Of a stretch of DNA of 64,000 nt, positions 23,625 to 35,426 are shown piece after piece (within the stretch, counting starts at the first letter, position 1; each line of letters opens with the position of its first letter). The DNA lies in the NCBI RefSeq assembly GCF_029227915.1, contig NC_079880.1, positions 10,937,501 through 11,001,500 on the forward strand, given 5' to 3'. This DNA comes from Hydractinia symbiolongicarpus (taxonomy: Eukaryota > Cnidaria > Hydrozoa > Anthoathecata > Hydractiniidae). Under the pieces are notes generated by a model. The model was given only the letters and a program-made list of their open reading frames with translations, was not told where the DNA came from and ran no database searches. The position numbers and the translations under genes were made by a program.

Positions 23625-23844
23625 CTTAAACGACTCCACTTTTCCATATCTGATATTGTTGTTAACTTGAACTCATCTTCACCTCCTCCTTTAACAAACC
23701 AACACTCTCCAATTGTGTTATTATCTCTGTCTGCTTTTAAATATGCCGTGTCGCAATCTTGATCATTACGACATTTCAGTAAACAAGTTGTTCTTGTGAA
23801 ACCCTTAGAATTCTTTGTGATCTTTGTGAACATCTCAGCCATGA
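23625..23844 (-). CDS. PAN/apple-like domain exon
   Basis: The frame from 23842 encodes 'CLLKCRNDQDCDTAYLKAD', then 'GECWFVKGGG', a cysteine spacing and motif order typical of PAN/apple domains (protein or carbohydrate binding, extracellular). It is bounded by a plausible acceptor (...TTTTATTACCACCAAG, exon start 23844) and a good donor (TTTAAG|GTAGGA, exon end 23625), so it is probably an internal exon. The ATG at 23842 could alternatively be a start, but no signal peptide follows. The donor phase does not match the module exon at 20431, so the two cannot be joined directly. Partner exons were not identified. Confidence 0.5.
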
Positions 23845-24084
23845 CTTGGTGGTAATAAAATAAACAAATACGAAAATGGTTTTTCTTCTATATGAAAATC
23901 AACAAAAACGTGTTTCTTCTTTTACACTTTTAACTCTACCATCTTTAGTCCTAATGCCGTTCTTCTTGACCGGCACCGAAAGTCTAGCAAACAAAAACAA
24001 ATATGGCGGCAATCTAACACCCCCACTTAACGTAAAGTTCTCATTAAAAATTACTCTCCAAATATTTATTGTTTGAAAATTGTC

Positions 24085-25228
24085 AACAAATGTTTCTTTA
24101 GCGGTTTCGTTAATAAATCAGCTTTGTTTTCACTGGAAGGTATATACTCTACAGCTATCTGATTCTGTTGAAAACATTCTCTAATATAATGGTATCGGAT
24201 ATCGATATGTTTGGCCTTAGATAGATAGATGTGCATATTTTACATGGCTAGCCTCACAAATATCGAGGGATATACCCTGTCTATTATTTCCAGGAGGGGC
24301 CATGGCGTGGATGGAGAGTCCTAGAGTATTTAATGCTCATTTTGAGCTACGCAGACCCAATTAGAGCCCGCGCTCTACTAGACAACTCCCGGCAACATCC
24401 AACGGCCCACACAGTGTGCCATCTTCCCAATTTCCCTCACATGGCTTGGGTTAACCCGGGGCTATGGTAACATTCACTCGCCCATGTTGAATCGCCGTCA
24501 AGAGGAATCGAACCCCGGTCTCCCGCACAGAGTACGAGAGCTATAACCACTAATCTACGGCGCCACAATCTACGGCGCCTTCATGTGCTTTACGGGGTTT
24601 TTCAATAACGCTAAGGCACCTTGGTTATCATTTTTAATCACAGGCGGCTTGAGGTCAAAATTTGTTAAATCTTTGATAAGTCCCCCTCTCAAAATCAATT
24701 CCAAGAAACGATGAGAGTATTCCAAGATCTTTCATATTAACTCGTTTAACTCGATCTTGACAGTGTTGAGCAGTTCGTCCTTACTTGATGTAATAATAAT
24801 GTCATCCACCCAAACAAGTAACATAATGGTATCACCACCTTGTCTACGACCAAACACACATGGACCGGCATGAGATTGGACAAAACCAATATCACATAAA
24901 AAAATCATGCAGCAATTGGTGCCAATTGCGTAGCCCATAAAGAGATTTATTTAACTTCCAAACATTATTGGCTGTTTCATATCCAGGAGATGGTTGAACA
25001 TAAACTTCACATTCTATTGGAGCGTGTAAATATGCTCCTTTAACGTCCATTTGATGAATGTTCCAATCTTCTTGAACAGCTACCTGGTTTCTGAGTAATC
25101 TATTCCTTCTTTTTGACTGAATCCTTTTGCTACATAACGCACTTTGTAAATTGGGTTACTTGAATTTCCTTTGATGGTGTACACCCATTTTTCCACCGCT
25201 GGTTGCTTTTTTATGGGTAGTGGTGTTT
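24085..25228 (-). pseudogene. Copia retrotransposon pol fragment (RT and RNase H), split by a SINE
   Basis: Minus-strand frames, in order from 25228: 'AVEKWVYTIKGN', 'RYVAKGFSQKEGIDYSET', then after a deletion and frameshift 'DVKGAYLHAPI', 'KLNKSLYGL', then 'VWVDDIIITSS' (the copia-type catalytic VDD at ~24800). These are followed by RNase H 'IKNDNQGALALLKNPVKH', interrupted by the SINE at 24219-24576, and resumed as 'KHIDIRYHYIRE', 'VEYIPSSENKADLLTKPL' down to ~24085. Several frameshifts and truncation at both ends (no integrase, gag or LTR seen) show it is dead. Confidence 0.85.
24219..24576 (-). mobile_element. Full-length tRNA-derived SINE inserted in Copia RNase H
   Basis: On the minus strand it has a tRNA-like head (GTAGATTAGTGGTTATAG as A box; GGGTTCGATTCC as B box), a conserved body ('CCATGTGAGGGAAATTGGG', 'CACACTGTGTGGGC', 'TGTTGCCGGGAGTTGT', 'TGGCCCCTCCTGGAAATAA') and an (ATCT)n tail. 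It is flanked by a 5-bp duplication, AAGGC on the minus strand (24577-24581 and 24214-24218). Removing the SINE and one duplicate restores the Copia reading frame across the site. Confidence 0.9.
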
Positions 25229-27070
25229 CGGTGAACTATATGAATCTGAGACAGGACAGTGGATTTGAGTTCGGATGACAGTAGTAACGAACTGGAGGGG
25301 GATGTAGGACAATGAACTAATTGACACTATATTAGGTTTATGTATATTAATTATGTTCTTTTCGTTTAGACCAAAACATTCATATGTTAAATAATAACAG
25401 AATGGTTTTTATCCAGTACCTTATTTTTTAAACAACATCTGTAAAATAACATTACCCAGGCTTACTAAAAAATGTGGTTTTAAGATAGTAGTTGAGTTGA
25501 CCTTGTGTGCCTTACCTTATTTACTTTTTATTTACTTACCTTTATTTTCTTCCAAGGGAGGGTAGTTTTAAAACTATCTATAACTCACATTTTACACATT
25601 TGTGATTTTACAATTTAGATACTAATTTGACTTGGTGGGGAAAAGTTGGACTTTAAACTTTCGTTGGAATGTTCTTGCTTATTTGTGTCATATTTTGAGC
25701 CTCTATCGTAAATTGTATTTGGTAAAAAAATTATTTAAAATTCGAAAAATAAGATTAACAAAAGGAGTTTCTTAAAAAAAAATTTTTCTTTGAAAGAATC
25801 ACTTCACAAAACAATTTAAAAATTGTTTGAAAAAAAAACACAAAATGGTTACTGAGGTAACTGCCTAGAAAATAAATTTTCCGTAAAATTTTGTCTACAA
25901 AATGCTTGTCATGTTGAAAACTTTGATAAGTCTGAAATTTTTGGTTTTATATTTTTACAAATCAGCACTTTGGAAAGATTTCATCCAGTTAATTTTCTGT
26001 AAATAAGCAATTTGAACAATTCTACAAGAATAATTTTCAAGACTTCATGTAAGCAAGAAAACAGAATACATAAGGACTTGGTTTTTAACAACATTAAAAC
26101 TTAGATTTTGACAAAGATTAGGCAGGTTTACAGCTGAAATCCAGAGATTCTTATAAGGAAAAGTATATTATTTCATTTTCCTTGTTTTGGATAAAGACCT
26201 TAAAAAAATGGGTGCCATTTAAAAAAAAACTTTACTTTTCCTATATATGAAGATTTTTGATAAGCTCTATGCTATATCAATTCATATTGATTACAAAAAT
26301 GTAAGTTTTAAAGTTAACCATCACAATGCTTGATACAAATGTACGATTGTTGACAGTCGGTAAGAGAGAGAGTAGTGTCAGAGGGAGGAGTGTGGCAGTT
26401 TCATAATCACAACAGCCAATAGTTTGAAAATAGTAATTTTAAGTACCATTTTAAGCAACAAATGTTGAAAAATGATTTGTTGATTACTCATGCAGCTAAG
26501 CTATAAGCAACAACCCTGGAAAAAATACTTGTGAAAATGCTATAAGAAAATCCAGCCTTTTCATTATTCTTGATGTTGAAATCTCTTTACTGCCCCCTCC
26601 CCTTTCCCCCGAAGTAAATGTTACTTTTCTTTAGTACTCCAGGTGTCTGGAGTACTTCTGTTAGCATCAGTCAAGCATATTCAATATTGATTTTTGGGGA
26701 ATGGAGAGCTCAAAATGATATTCACAATATGTTTTTCCAGGGTTGTAGCTTTTACCTGCTGGCTAATTTTAATTTTTTTAAATGATCAGAGTAATACAAA
26801 GTACCACTGAGCGTTATCTAACCTTTATATTGAGCTGTAGTTTTAAATTTACTTAAAAACAGTAAAATAAAAATGTAATCGCATCATTTTAAAAACGTGG
26901 CTAGATTTTATAAGTTTAGCTAGCTAACATATACCAAAAGATACGCCCTTAAGATCTGCAATATTGTAACTTTTTTGCCATACTACCACTACCAACACCC
27001 TCTTTATAACTGTGTTAACTACGATTATGTGAAACTGTCAGTTAAAAGCTATAAAAGTCAACATTTTTAG

Positions 27071-29172
27071 TGAGGGCCACTAAGTACTGATCCAGCACAA
27101 AAATGACTATAACCTGCTCAATAGCAAAAACTTTTGTTGAATTTTGGTATGGTATTGGGTCACCCTAATGTCTTTCTCTTTGATCAAAATTTATTGTTTA
27201 AATGACTTCAAGGGATAATCTACAGACCCGTAATTCACAGACCAAAGCACGTTTTTAGTTGTTTACTTTCTTTCTTCCAAGCAATTTCACAAAGTTTGCT
27301 GAAAATAACGACAAAAACAACTTCAGCAATGCTTGTACAATGTTTCATTCACTCATCATCACTAGAACTATATTCATCTGACTCGGATTCATCGCTTGCA
27401 CTACCACTGTTTTGACACGTCGTAAATTTACACATGTCAGTGTGCGAAAAACCATTTTTACGGCATTTACATCGGTTGGATATGCAACTTGTTTTGCAAT
27501 TACAAGAACCACTCGATGAGTGCCAAGGTGCAGGAAGTTCATCAGTCATTACTTCATCTGTATCCCAACCATAATTGACTGAATTCGGAAGTTGTTAACA
27601 AGTGCTTTAAATATCGCTTGTAATTGATTTGGTTGCTTTTGGAGATTCCTATTAAGTTGTTGTATGTATAGCTAACATCGTTCATACTTATTACGTTGTC
27701 TTGTGATTCTCCCAATAAATGTTTGATTGTGTTAATTATTTCAACATCTGCAAGTGCGCGATCTGTATCTTCAATATTTTGTAGATGTGATATGTCTTGA
27801 TGTCATGCTAAAGCCTCTCTCTGAACCTTCACCCAACATGCTAAATTATATTAGGCATCATTTGCTATCGCATCAGCGTTAGGAATATTGTTCATACGGA
27901 TGAAAAATGATTTATTTGCTATAAGCTTCGAGACCTCCAGCATCTTTGTTGCTAGCGTCTTAGACATAACTTTATGTCTCTTCCCTCCCCTTTCTTGGCA
28001 AATAATGCAAAGGTGTTTTTGAAACATAATTCCACTTGAGCGCAATGATTTTATTCATTTTGTTTCACAGATACAAAAAATAACGGGCTAAAACTGTCCA
28101 AAGACTTTTTTGATACTGGCCGTTTCTTTAACCTGTCTATCTCTATTTTATTTGTGGCCATTTTGTAACAATCAGAATGGTATGAAGACTTTCCTTCAAC
28201 AAGCTGTACAATATCATATGACTTCAGTTTTTCCCAACAATCTAGATACTTCGAATCACAACAACTAATTCATTCTTTCAGACATGATAATAACTTCTTC
28301 AAATACTGCTCTTTTGGGTTGCCAACATTCTAAACAAAATACGACATCTTGGTCAAAGTACCAAACAAAAATCTTTCTTTTAAAACTCTCAGAACTCAGA
28401 ACAGGAATGGGAAAAAATGTTTAGGCGGTATCTTTTTTGATGTATCTATCTGGCACACTATACATTTCCAAAAATCCAGCACATTTATTGTTTTTACACA
28501 GTTAACATCCATTTTAATTCGGTCTATTCATTTTATTATTATGCATATATGTCTATACTATAAACTTCACATTATACTTCACTAACACTTCGAAATTAAA
28601 CAGTCTAGCTATGTCTAGCTATGAAATTGAACAATAGAATGTTTTCTAGAAATAGAACATTCGAATTTTATGTCTATGTCTATGAAATCGAACAATTATA
28701 AAACAAAACTTGTTATCATACTGATACTAATACATACAAAATGTCTAAGTGAAATTCGCTACTTGCTTTTCAAAACTGAAGTAAACAACTAAACACGTGC
28801 TTTGTTCTGTAAATTACTGGTCTGTAAATTATCCCTTGACGTGATATAAAAAATAAATTTTGATCAAACAGAAAGACATTAGTCATTTTTGTGTTGGGTC
28901 AGTAAATTACCGGTCTGTAATTTGTACAAAGTTTGAATAGTAATATATTTCGAACGTTACGTTTTGAAGACATGGTTCTTACATTTTTATTGATCCACTC
29001 GATCGCTTCTTTCCAACCAAATATAACATGACATATAAATGTGAAATTATTTTTTTGCTGATTGTAAAAGTGATGACGTCATCCAATTTGGTCCCATGGG
29101 ACAAAAAAATTTTGCCACCCATATATTTTTGGTAATTTGGGACCTAAGAAACAACTTTAAATCGAGCCCTCA
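27071..29172. mobile_element. Nested DNA transposon with TGAGGGC termini and internal inverted repeats
   Basis: It is absent from the homologous repeat at 47.7 kb, which defines its borders. Ends read TGAGGGCC... and ...GAGCCCTCA. Subterminal ~120-170-bp inverted repeats (about 27098-27270 and 28785-28905) share GACATTAGTC, GATCAAAATTTA and GGGATAAT.TACAGACC. It encloses a minus-strand coding relic (27345-28290). Confidence 0.7.
27345..28290 (-). pseudogene. Decayed transposon protein: zinc-finger-like N-terminus and CXC-like cysteine tail, core deleted
   Basis: From 28290 down, the frames read 'EKLKSYDIVQLVEGKSSYHS', 'SLDSFSPLF', then (frameshift) 'CIICQERGGKRHKVM', 'NDA.YNLACWVKVQREAL', 'IEDTDRALADVEIINTI'. 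I know this N-terminal arrangement from uncharacterised cnidarian transposon-encoded proteins. The frame at 27549-27345 is a cysteine-rich tail, 'CNCKTSCISNRCKC' with a second half ending 'CKFTTCQN', followed by an acidic Ser/Asp/Glu end; this resembles CXC (tesmin/TSO1-like) domains on such proteins. The catalytic centre expected between the two parts is missing, and there are stops and frameshifts. Confidence 0.6.
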
Positions 29173-29294
29173 CATTCTTTAAACTTGCATGTAAACAACC
29201 AGCATCCCGAAATTTGCTCATAACTAATCTCGTTTTCATTTTATTCTGCATTTTCGCATGCAAATTTCGTGGAGCCAAATGGATATGGAAATAA

Positions 29295-29860
29295 ATATTT
29301 TTTGATCGAGTGTAGTGTACGTTATTGAGAGGGTTTATTGATTAGAACAGATCTGTTAAGGGGATGTTTTATTTTAAAAGAGTTTTGAGAATGCCGAGGA
29401 CAAACTTATCAAGAGAGAGGAGAAGTAGAAATGCATACCGTAATGCCGCCCGGGGCTTATATTAAATTTTTTGACATCTTGGAGAAGCTTCTATTCGAAT
29501 TTTAAAAGAGGGGGGCGGTTTTTAAATTTTTTACACTTTGTCTCTTTTGCAGTTTTTAAGGATACTATAATATATATCTTCACAACAGAAAATAAAAGAT
29601 ATTCATATGTTTTAGAGAATGAACTTCACAAGCGAAAAGCTAAATTTCCAACCTTAAACCTAAGATTTAGGTAAAAAGTAAGTAAGTAAGTATAGTTTTA
29701 CTATCGCTTCGCATAAACTGTTCTTATGAGGGAGGGGCGTCAATTCAAGGGAGGCGTCTATTCAAGGAAGGGCGTTTATTTAAAAAATGACTGAAAAGGA
29801 GGGCGTCTATTCGAGGGGGGGGGGGCGTTTAATAGAAGGGGGGCGAAGTACAAACATACA
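29295..29860. repeat. Non-coding with G-rich 'GGGCGTCTATTCAAG' repeats
   Basis: About five degenerate GGGCGT(C/T)TATT-type units at 29725-29850, ending in long G runs. They resemble, in complement, the GCGCCC-rich repeats at 36.7 kb and 53.2-53.7 kb. Confidence 0.5.
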
Positions 29861-29866
29861 GAACGA

Positions 29867-31035
29867 TTGTTGAACGAAGTAAATGAATGTTTGAAGGTGT
29901 TTGACGCAAATAATAACATTGAAGTGGTGAATATAAAAAAATTTAAGGGAAGGTTTGAACAGAAGTTTGACGCGATAAAGTTATTAAATGAGGAGATTTT
30001 GACTTTGATCGAAAATGAAGATGACGTTGAGAAGGAAACTTTTAAGAGTTATATCGTTTTATTGAGTGCTGGGAAAGGATGAAAATATGTTTGAGTGCGG
30101 CTGATAGCGTTGTTAGTTTAAGGTCGGTAGATACCGCTAGAAAGCTGGAATTAGAATGTTTTGATGGAAAGGCAGTAAATTTGCAAAGTTTTTGGAATCG
30201 ATTTATTAGCAGCATAAAAGGGTAATATATCGGAGATTGACAAGTTAAACTATTTAATTGGTTGTTTGAAGGAATCAGCTACGGTCTGCGTATCCGGACT
30301 GGAGTTAACAGCTTATTACAAAGAAGCGATTACCTTTCTTAAGGAACGTTATGCTAACCTACAAATAATTATTAGCTGTTATGTGGATACTCTGGTAAAA
30401 CTTTCTGCTATACGAAATGAAAGTAGCATTGCACAATTGAAAAGGACCCACGATCAAGTCGAGACGAGTATTCGAAATTTTAAGACTCTGGGAATCGCCC
30501 CTTCGAGTTACGGCTCTTTACTCGTACCAATGCTGACGGAAAAAACACATCCGAGACATGATATTGACGATAACAAGAAAATTTGACGACGACACCTGGG
30601 ACCTGAAGGAATTTATGAGCCATTTTAAGCCTGAACTGCAAACAAAGGAACGATGCGCCTCAGTTGGTTTAAATTTAGACAACAAGGATCGAATTGAAGG
30701 TAGTAGTACACCAAAATTTACAACACCTGTGTTTATGATTGAGGGGAAGTCAGCTTGTGTCTACTGTCACCAACATCGTGCGACGTCGAAGTGTCAGTCA
30801 GTTGCAGAAGTCAACGCTCGCCGTAGTATTCTCAGAAAATGCGCGCGTTGTTGTATTTGTTTAAAAAAAGGGACATGTCAGTCGAGAATGTAAAAGTGAT
30901 TACAAATGTAACAAGTGTTCTCAAAAACATCACAGATCGCTATGCGAAAAGAAAGAAAGGGATCCGCCGAAAGAATCAAATAACAACTTCCAGTGAACGG
31001 CACAAAGATCTTTGTTTTAAAAGGCGCTGCTTTCA
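29867..31035 (+). pseudogene. BEL/Pao retrotransposon gag relic
   Basis: Three frames carry the usual BEL/Pao gag order. First an N-terminal helical region (29867-30082), then 'LELECFDGKAVNLQSFWNRF' (~30150) and 'KLNYLIGCLKESATVCVSGL' with 'AITFLKERYANLQIII' (30230-30586). Next 'KFDDDTWDLKEFMSHFKPEL' and a cysteine cluster 'CVYCHQHRATSKC' (30558-30840), and then CCHC-like knuckles spread over two frames to ~30960. At least three frameshifts are present and no protease or RT follows, so the copy is truncated and inactive. A separate BEL/Pao pol relic lies at 61600-62165. Confidence 0.8.
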
Positions 31036-31039
31036 ATAT

Positions 31040-32835
31040 TGGTTTGAATATAATTTTAAATAGCCGCTTTGCGAGTTCTATCTCTTTCTATTTCGTACCA
31101 CCATGTTATAACAGACAGTAAACAAAAAGCCTAACCTAAGGCGATCGTGAAAAAGATTTTGAAAGCATTTAACCTAGAAATCTAATAGTACGCACCTTCT
31201 CCGAATCTCAGCTTAATTGGCTTTAAAAAAAAACGGTTACCACACCTACAAAACAGCTGCATTTTTAAGGGAAAACACTAAAACGTATTTTTCACAGTTT
31301 TCTCGATACTGACTGCAATTAAAAGCTTATTTAAGTTCTTAACACCCGACTGCGACGTTTGCAGGCTTTTTTATACAGCGTGGGCAAATTAACACTTTGT
31401 CAAAGCTTGCGCTGACCTAAGGAGAAATTTGGACACCCAACGTACTTTTTTGAATTCTTACAATTAGGTTCCGTTTTTACTTCGCAATTTAAGTTTTTTC
31501 TTTTTCTTAGCTAGTGTTTTTCCTGTACCGATTTACTATTTCTTCCTAGTTAATATTCAGCTCGTCGCCTAGCAGCTTCCATCCGGCTCCGTATATTCTG
31601 TTAAACTCGGCGACTAGCACCTCCTGCCGATTGAAAAGCACTTGTTTTAATTTCAAGATTTGTACTAAAATTGTATTCTTGTTCCTCATTTTTTGAGTAT
31701 TCTTTCTTTTCCAGATTAGCTGTGATCAAAGTAGAAGCAACCATCAGCATTTTCACAATATCTTGAACAAGAGAGTAAGTTTTGAAACCCTATATGCTGT
31801 AACATTCAAATGCTAATACATTCATGGCGAAACTGACAAAATGGTGAACTACTTGGCTCCTTAAATGTGTTTAAAAGTGATTATTTGAATTTTGCAATGA
31901 ATTTTCATCAATTTTGCATGATAGGATTTGCAACAAGGAATTTCCAAAATGTTGTTCATCCTTTTTAAACACATGCAGTTTGAGTTTTAACTTTTCTTTA
32001 AAATGCAAGAAAGAAACGTCTAATCTATATTTGTTTAATTATGTTGTATGTAATTCAGTTATGGTTTAAAAAAAGATATTTACAATAATAATTGCGAATT
32101 TAATTTTGAAATTTTTGGAGATTTTTCAAGGTCTACTTCAACTGGTGTATGGGAATTCATTTTATAAATAGCCATCTTTTGATTTTTTCATTTAAATGGT
32201 TGGCTGTAACAATTTGACTGTAAGCTTCAATTGATACATGGCTAATTCTTAGATTTTACTACTTTTTAGTTTAATCCTTTATTTATAAGAAGAAAGAAAA
32301 ACTGGCAGCTTTCGCTAAAACTTCGAATTTTAAAGACTTCGTCCTATTTTGTCAAAATATAAGCTCTTGGTCAGAATAATTATTTGAAGTTCTTCAATGC
32401 TTGTTTCTAGGCCTGTTAAATTTAATATTTCTACTGTGGATTTATCTTGGCTTATACGGCATTTACATTTGAGCACTTATACGGATTCAAAAAAAGTGTA
32501 CCGAAAACGCAATAGTTTGAAAATCTAAATCTTTTACACTCCTATATATAAAAACGCTTAAGTTTTTATTTTGTTCACACTTGTAGAATTATGGTAGGTG
32601 TCTATTCATTTGACATGTTATACTGTACCAATAAACAAGTTACTCTGTTATGTTAAAAATAATAATTGTGAAAACTAGTTCGTTAGATACTACAAAGTTA
32701 ACTATACAAGAAAAAATCAAAATTTAATCTTCTTCTGTGTCAGGTATCCGTAAAAGGTTCTCTCCAATACCCGAAAAACACTCTCCAAAACAAGACGGCA
32801 AATTTTTTATCTAAGTTCCAGGTGGTAAAATAAAT
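31040..32835. other. AT-rich non-coding stretch, nothing recognised
   Basis: No open frame of interest; no repeat termini recognised. Confidence 0.4.
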
Positions 32836-32839
32836 GACG

Positions 32840-32935
32840 TCACAACGTTCAGAAAGTTCATTTCTCTAGCGGTCGTCTATGAAATAGCATTACTCTTGGT
32901 AAATAAAATGGCAGCTGGGCTGCTGTTAAGTTTCC
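32840..32935 (+). repeat. Short copy of the THAP-like exon 5' region seen at 47.45 kb
   Basis: 'CTATGAAATAGCATTACTCT' and flanks, then an ATGGCA start, are shared with 47457-47505. The coding part is shortened so that the start runs straight into the 'TTAAGTTTCCATA' that lies beyond the TIR element at 49427. This is a diverged relative with an internal deletion. Confidence 0.4.
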
Positions 32936-33079
32936 ATAAAAAACACGAACAACAGTCGACAACGGCCCGTTTAAACGGCCCTTCAACTATATATGGCTGC
33001 ACATGTCTTAAAATCGACCTCTTTTCACTCGAGTAGCTGTCGTAGCAAGACATAAATACGCAAGATATACATACGCATC

Positions 33080-33131
33080 ATGAATCAAAACGATCCTTTG
33101 AATTTGTTTCAGTTGCACGACAATAAGAACG
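33080..33131 (+). CDS. Candidate first coding exon
   Basis: An ATG opens a 17-codon frame ending exactly at a strong donor (AACG|GTAAGTT). A TATA-like TATATATGG lies at ~32988-32996, ~85 bp upstream, and the leader has no upstream ATG after the TATA other than one out-of-frame triplet. There is no homology to name it by, and no downstream plus-strand exon was recognised. The call rests on signals only. Confidence 0.25.
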
Positions 33132-33139
33132 GTAAGTTA

Positions 33140-33835
33140 AAGAAAGAAAATTGTTCTTACTAACTGATGAGAATACCTAAACAAAGGTATAACTCTAACG
33201 AGGAGTTATTGATTAGTTCGTGCTAGGACGGGGCCGAAAACTCCAATGACGGTAGAAATCAACTGATGATCTCATTATTCAGTTAGTTTTTTAAAAAGAA
33301 CGAAACACAAATTGCCACTATCAACACTTATATATTGGTAGATAACCAGAGCAAACTACAACAACATGTTCGCTCGAACAATCTGAAACTAAACCAATTT
33401 GATTGTTCAATGTACGATGGGGAAAGCGAGAGGGAATAACACACTGATTTTCACACATCTAAAAAGAAACAAGAAGCCTTGCGGCTTAAAGATTTCCGCC
33501 ATTAGCCTGAAAGATTTTAAAATTTGAAGTAGACCTTGAAAACGGAGAAATATGGGGTGAAAAAATCATTGAGTATTCTCAATTATTATTGTAACTAACC
33601 TAAAATGTAAAAATACAACTCAATAAATAAAAAATAAATATTTTACTATGAAGTATTCTAAGATAACAGTTAAAACTTTGACTGGATACTTTTAAAACTG
33701 ATCAGGAAAATTTTAAAACTTTCAGAATACAAATCTTGTTATGAAAAGAGAATTTATTAAAAAGATACAAATCAATGCCACGTGATGCACTCAAGGAGAA
33801 ATGATAATTAGCCAGTAACAGAATAGTTAGCCGTT
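33140..33835. other. Non-coding stretch (possible intron)
   Basis: AT-rich; would be intron sequence if the exon at 33080 is real. Confidence 0.3.
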
Positions 33836-33839
33836 CTCA

Positions 33840-34213
33840 ATGGCACCGTAGCTTAGTGGTTATAACTCTGGCATTTTGTGCGTGAGAACGGGATTCGATT
33901 CCCATTTGTGCAATATCCAACCAATGTGGCCTAAATATTATATATGTAAATATAATCTAAGATGGTTTAGTTAACCCAAGCCGTGTGAGGGAAATTTGGG
34001 AGAAGGCACACTGTGTGGGCTGTTGGATGTTGCAGGGAGTTGTTTGGTAGAATGCGGACCCTAATTGGGTCTGCGCAGCTTAAAATGAGCATTAAATACT
34101 TTAGGACTCCCGACCTAAGCCATGGCCCCTCCTGGAAATAACAGACAGGATATATCCCTCGATATTTGTGAGGCTAGCCGTATAAAATATACAGATCATC
34201 TATTTATCTATGC
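33840..34213 (+). mobile_element. Full-length tRNA-derived SINE
   Basis: Same family and near-full alignment with 24219-24576, in the opposite orientation. A box in GTAGCTTAGTGGTTATAAC, B box in GGGATTCGATTCCC, the same body motifs, and a 3' end 'GATCATCTATTTATCTATG'. The tRNA-like head lacks a complete cloverleaf and runs into the SINE body, so it is not a functional tRNA gene. Confidence 0.85.
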
Positions 34214-34942
34214 AGAATAGTTAAAGTATAAAAAACGTACAGTATAATTAGCCGCTCATACAACTACTTATATGATAGATATTTCTTTTACTTAAGTTTC
34301 CACAATTTTTTTCGTTATTGATCTTCCCATAGTCATCTATATATTTATATAGATCCACATAAAGTTGTGCTTTCGGCATGTTCGGACTGGTCGAATTCGA
34401 TTTTTAAAAACTTGGACTGGTTTAACTTTTTCGATTAATTAAAAGGCTTTTAATCAATCAAAATGTTTAAAATCTGTGTATCAAATGTGCTTAAAAAATA
34501 AACATTATTAGACCACGTTCAAAACATGTCTTTAAAAAAAGATGAAAGAGAATTCAACGAGATATTTTAACAGTGACTGGCTGTTGGAAGAAGCCGAAGA
34601 CATGCTAATAAATTAAAATAATCCTCTTGCTCTAACCGATATTTGTGTAATAACATGTCACACACCCCAAAATAGCTCTTTTCTGCAACATTTTTTCGTA
34701 AGTTGACTTATGAATCAGTATAAATTTGCAAAATCTTGTGTGAACGCGCTCCGTATAAGTTTCTATTTTTAGTCAGCTGACTCATTAGTCGGAATATATT
34801 TTTGTTAAGTGTAAACGCATTTATTGATACAAGATTTTAAGCGTAGCTATATTTTTTTAGCGATATGGTAGTTAGTAAATGGAGACGTTACTAGGCAACA
34901 TAGCTAAAACAAAGAGTTAAACCAAATTTTTCTAATTAAACT

Positions 34943-35085
34943 AGTCGTTAGCCCGTGGAAAAATCCATGGGTTCGCCCGTCCTTTTTATACCGCATTGCG
35001 TGCGTATCGCTTCTTGCGCTGCTAAGCTACCATTTTGCGTGACAGACAGACAGACGCATACAGGTATTTTAATAAAGATTCATTT
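34943..35085 (+). mobile_element. Short interspersed element, 'CTAGTCGTTAGCCCGTGG' family
   Basis: Head CTAGTCGTTAGCCCGTGG, a small internal hairpin (CCCGTGGAAAAATCCATGGG) and a GACAGACAGACAG tail. It is absent at the homologous place in the partner duplication (~50.82 kb), so it inserted after the duplication or was lost there. Confidence 0.6.
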
Positions 35086-35426
35086 AACAGAAAAGGATAA
35101 CGTAAAGCAAATTCATTTCTATGGTTTACAATTTAGTTTTATCCGATTTTGTAAAACATAATAAAAAAATGCCTGTTTATTATATTACAATTCCTAAGAA
35201 AGCATTTTTAGACTTTAAAATATATTTATTCGACCTTGTATTTATTTTTCTTTATCGAGAAAATACGAGAAAATTAATTTAAAAAACCTCTGCCTACTTG
35301 GATCAGCGGCATTCGGGTAGCTACTGTGTTACAATAAAACTGCAATATAATGCAAAAATAAGTAAAAAGACAAATTGAAATTTGTGTCAGAACTTTAAAA
35401 ACAAAAACAACAGGTTGACATGTCTA

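Larger units (their letters stand above)
25420..29290. mobile_element. Repeat A: relative of the TIR element at 47.5-49.4 kb, opposite orientation, with a nested transposon
   Basis: 25420-27070 and 29173-29290 align as reverse complement with 49030-47560. Matching blocks include 'GACTTGGTGGGGAAA', the 'AACCCTGGAAAAA' palindrome pair and the terminal 'AAATTTGCTCATAA..AATCTCGTTTT'. The left terminus is missing next to the Copia fragment. The intervening 27071-29172 is a separate insertion. Non-coding apart from the nested element. Confidence 0.75.

Noticed and set aside
24483-24570. Possible tRNA genes at 24.5 kb (minus) and 33.84 kb (plus)
   Set aside because: A and B boxes are present, but the heads run straight into a conserved SINE body with an (ATCT)n tail, and no full cloverleaf can be drawn.
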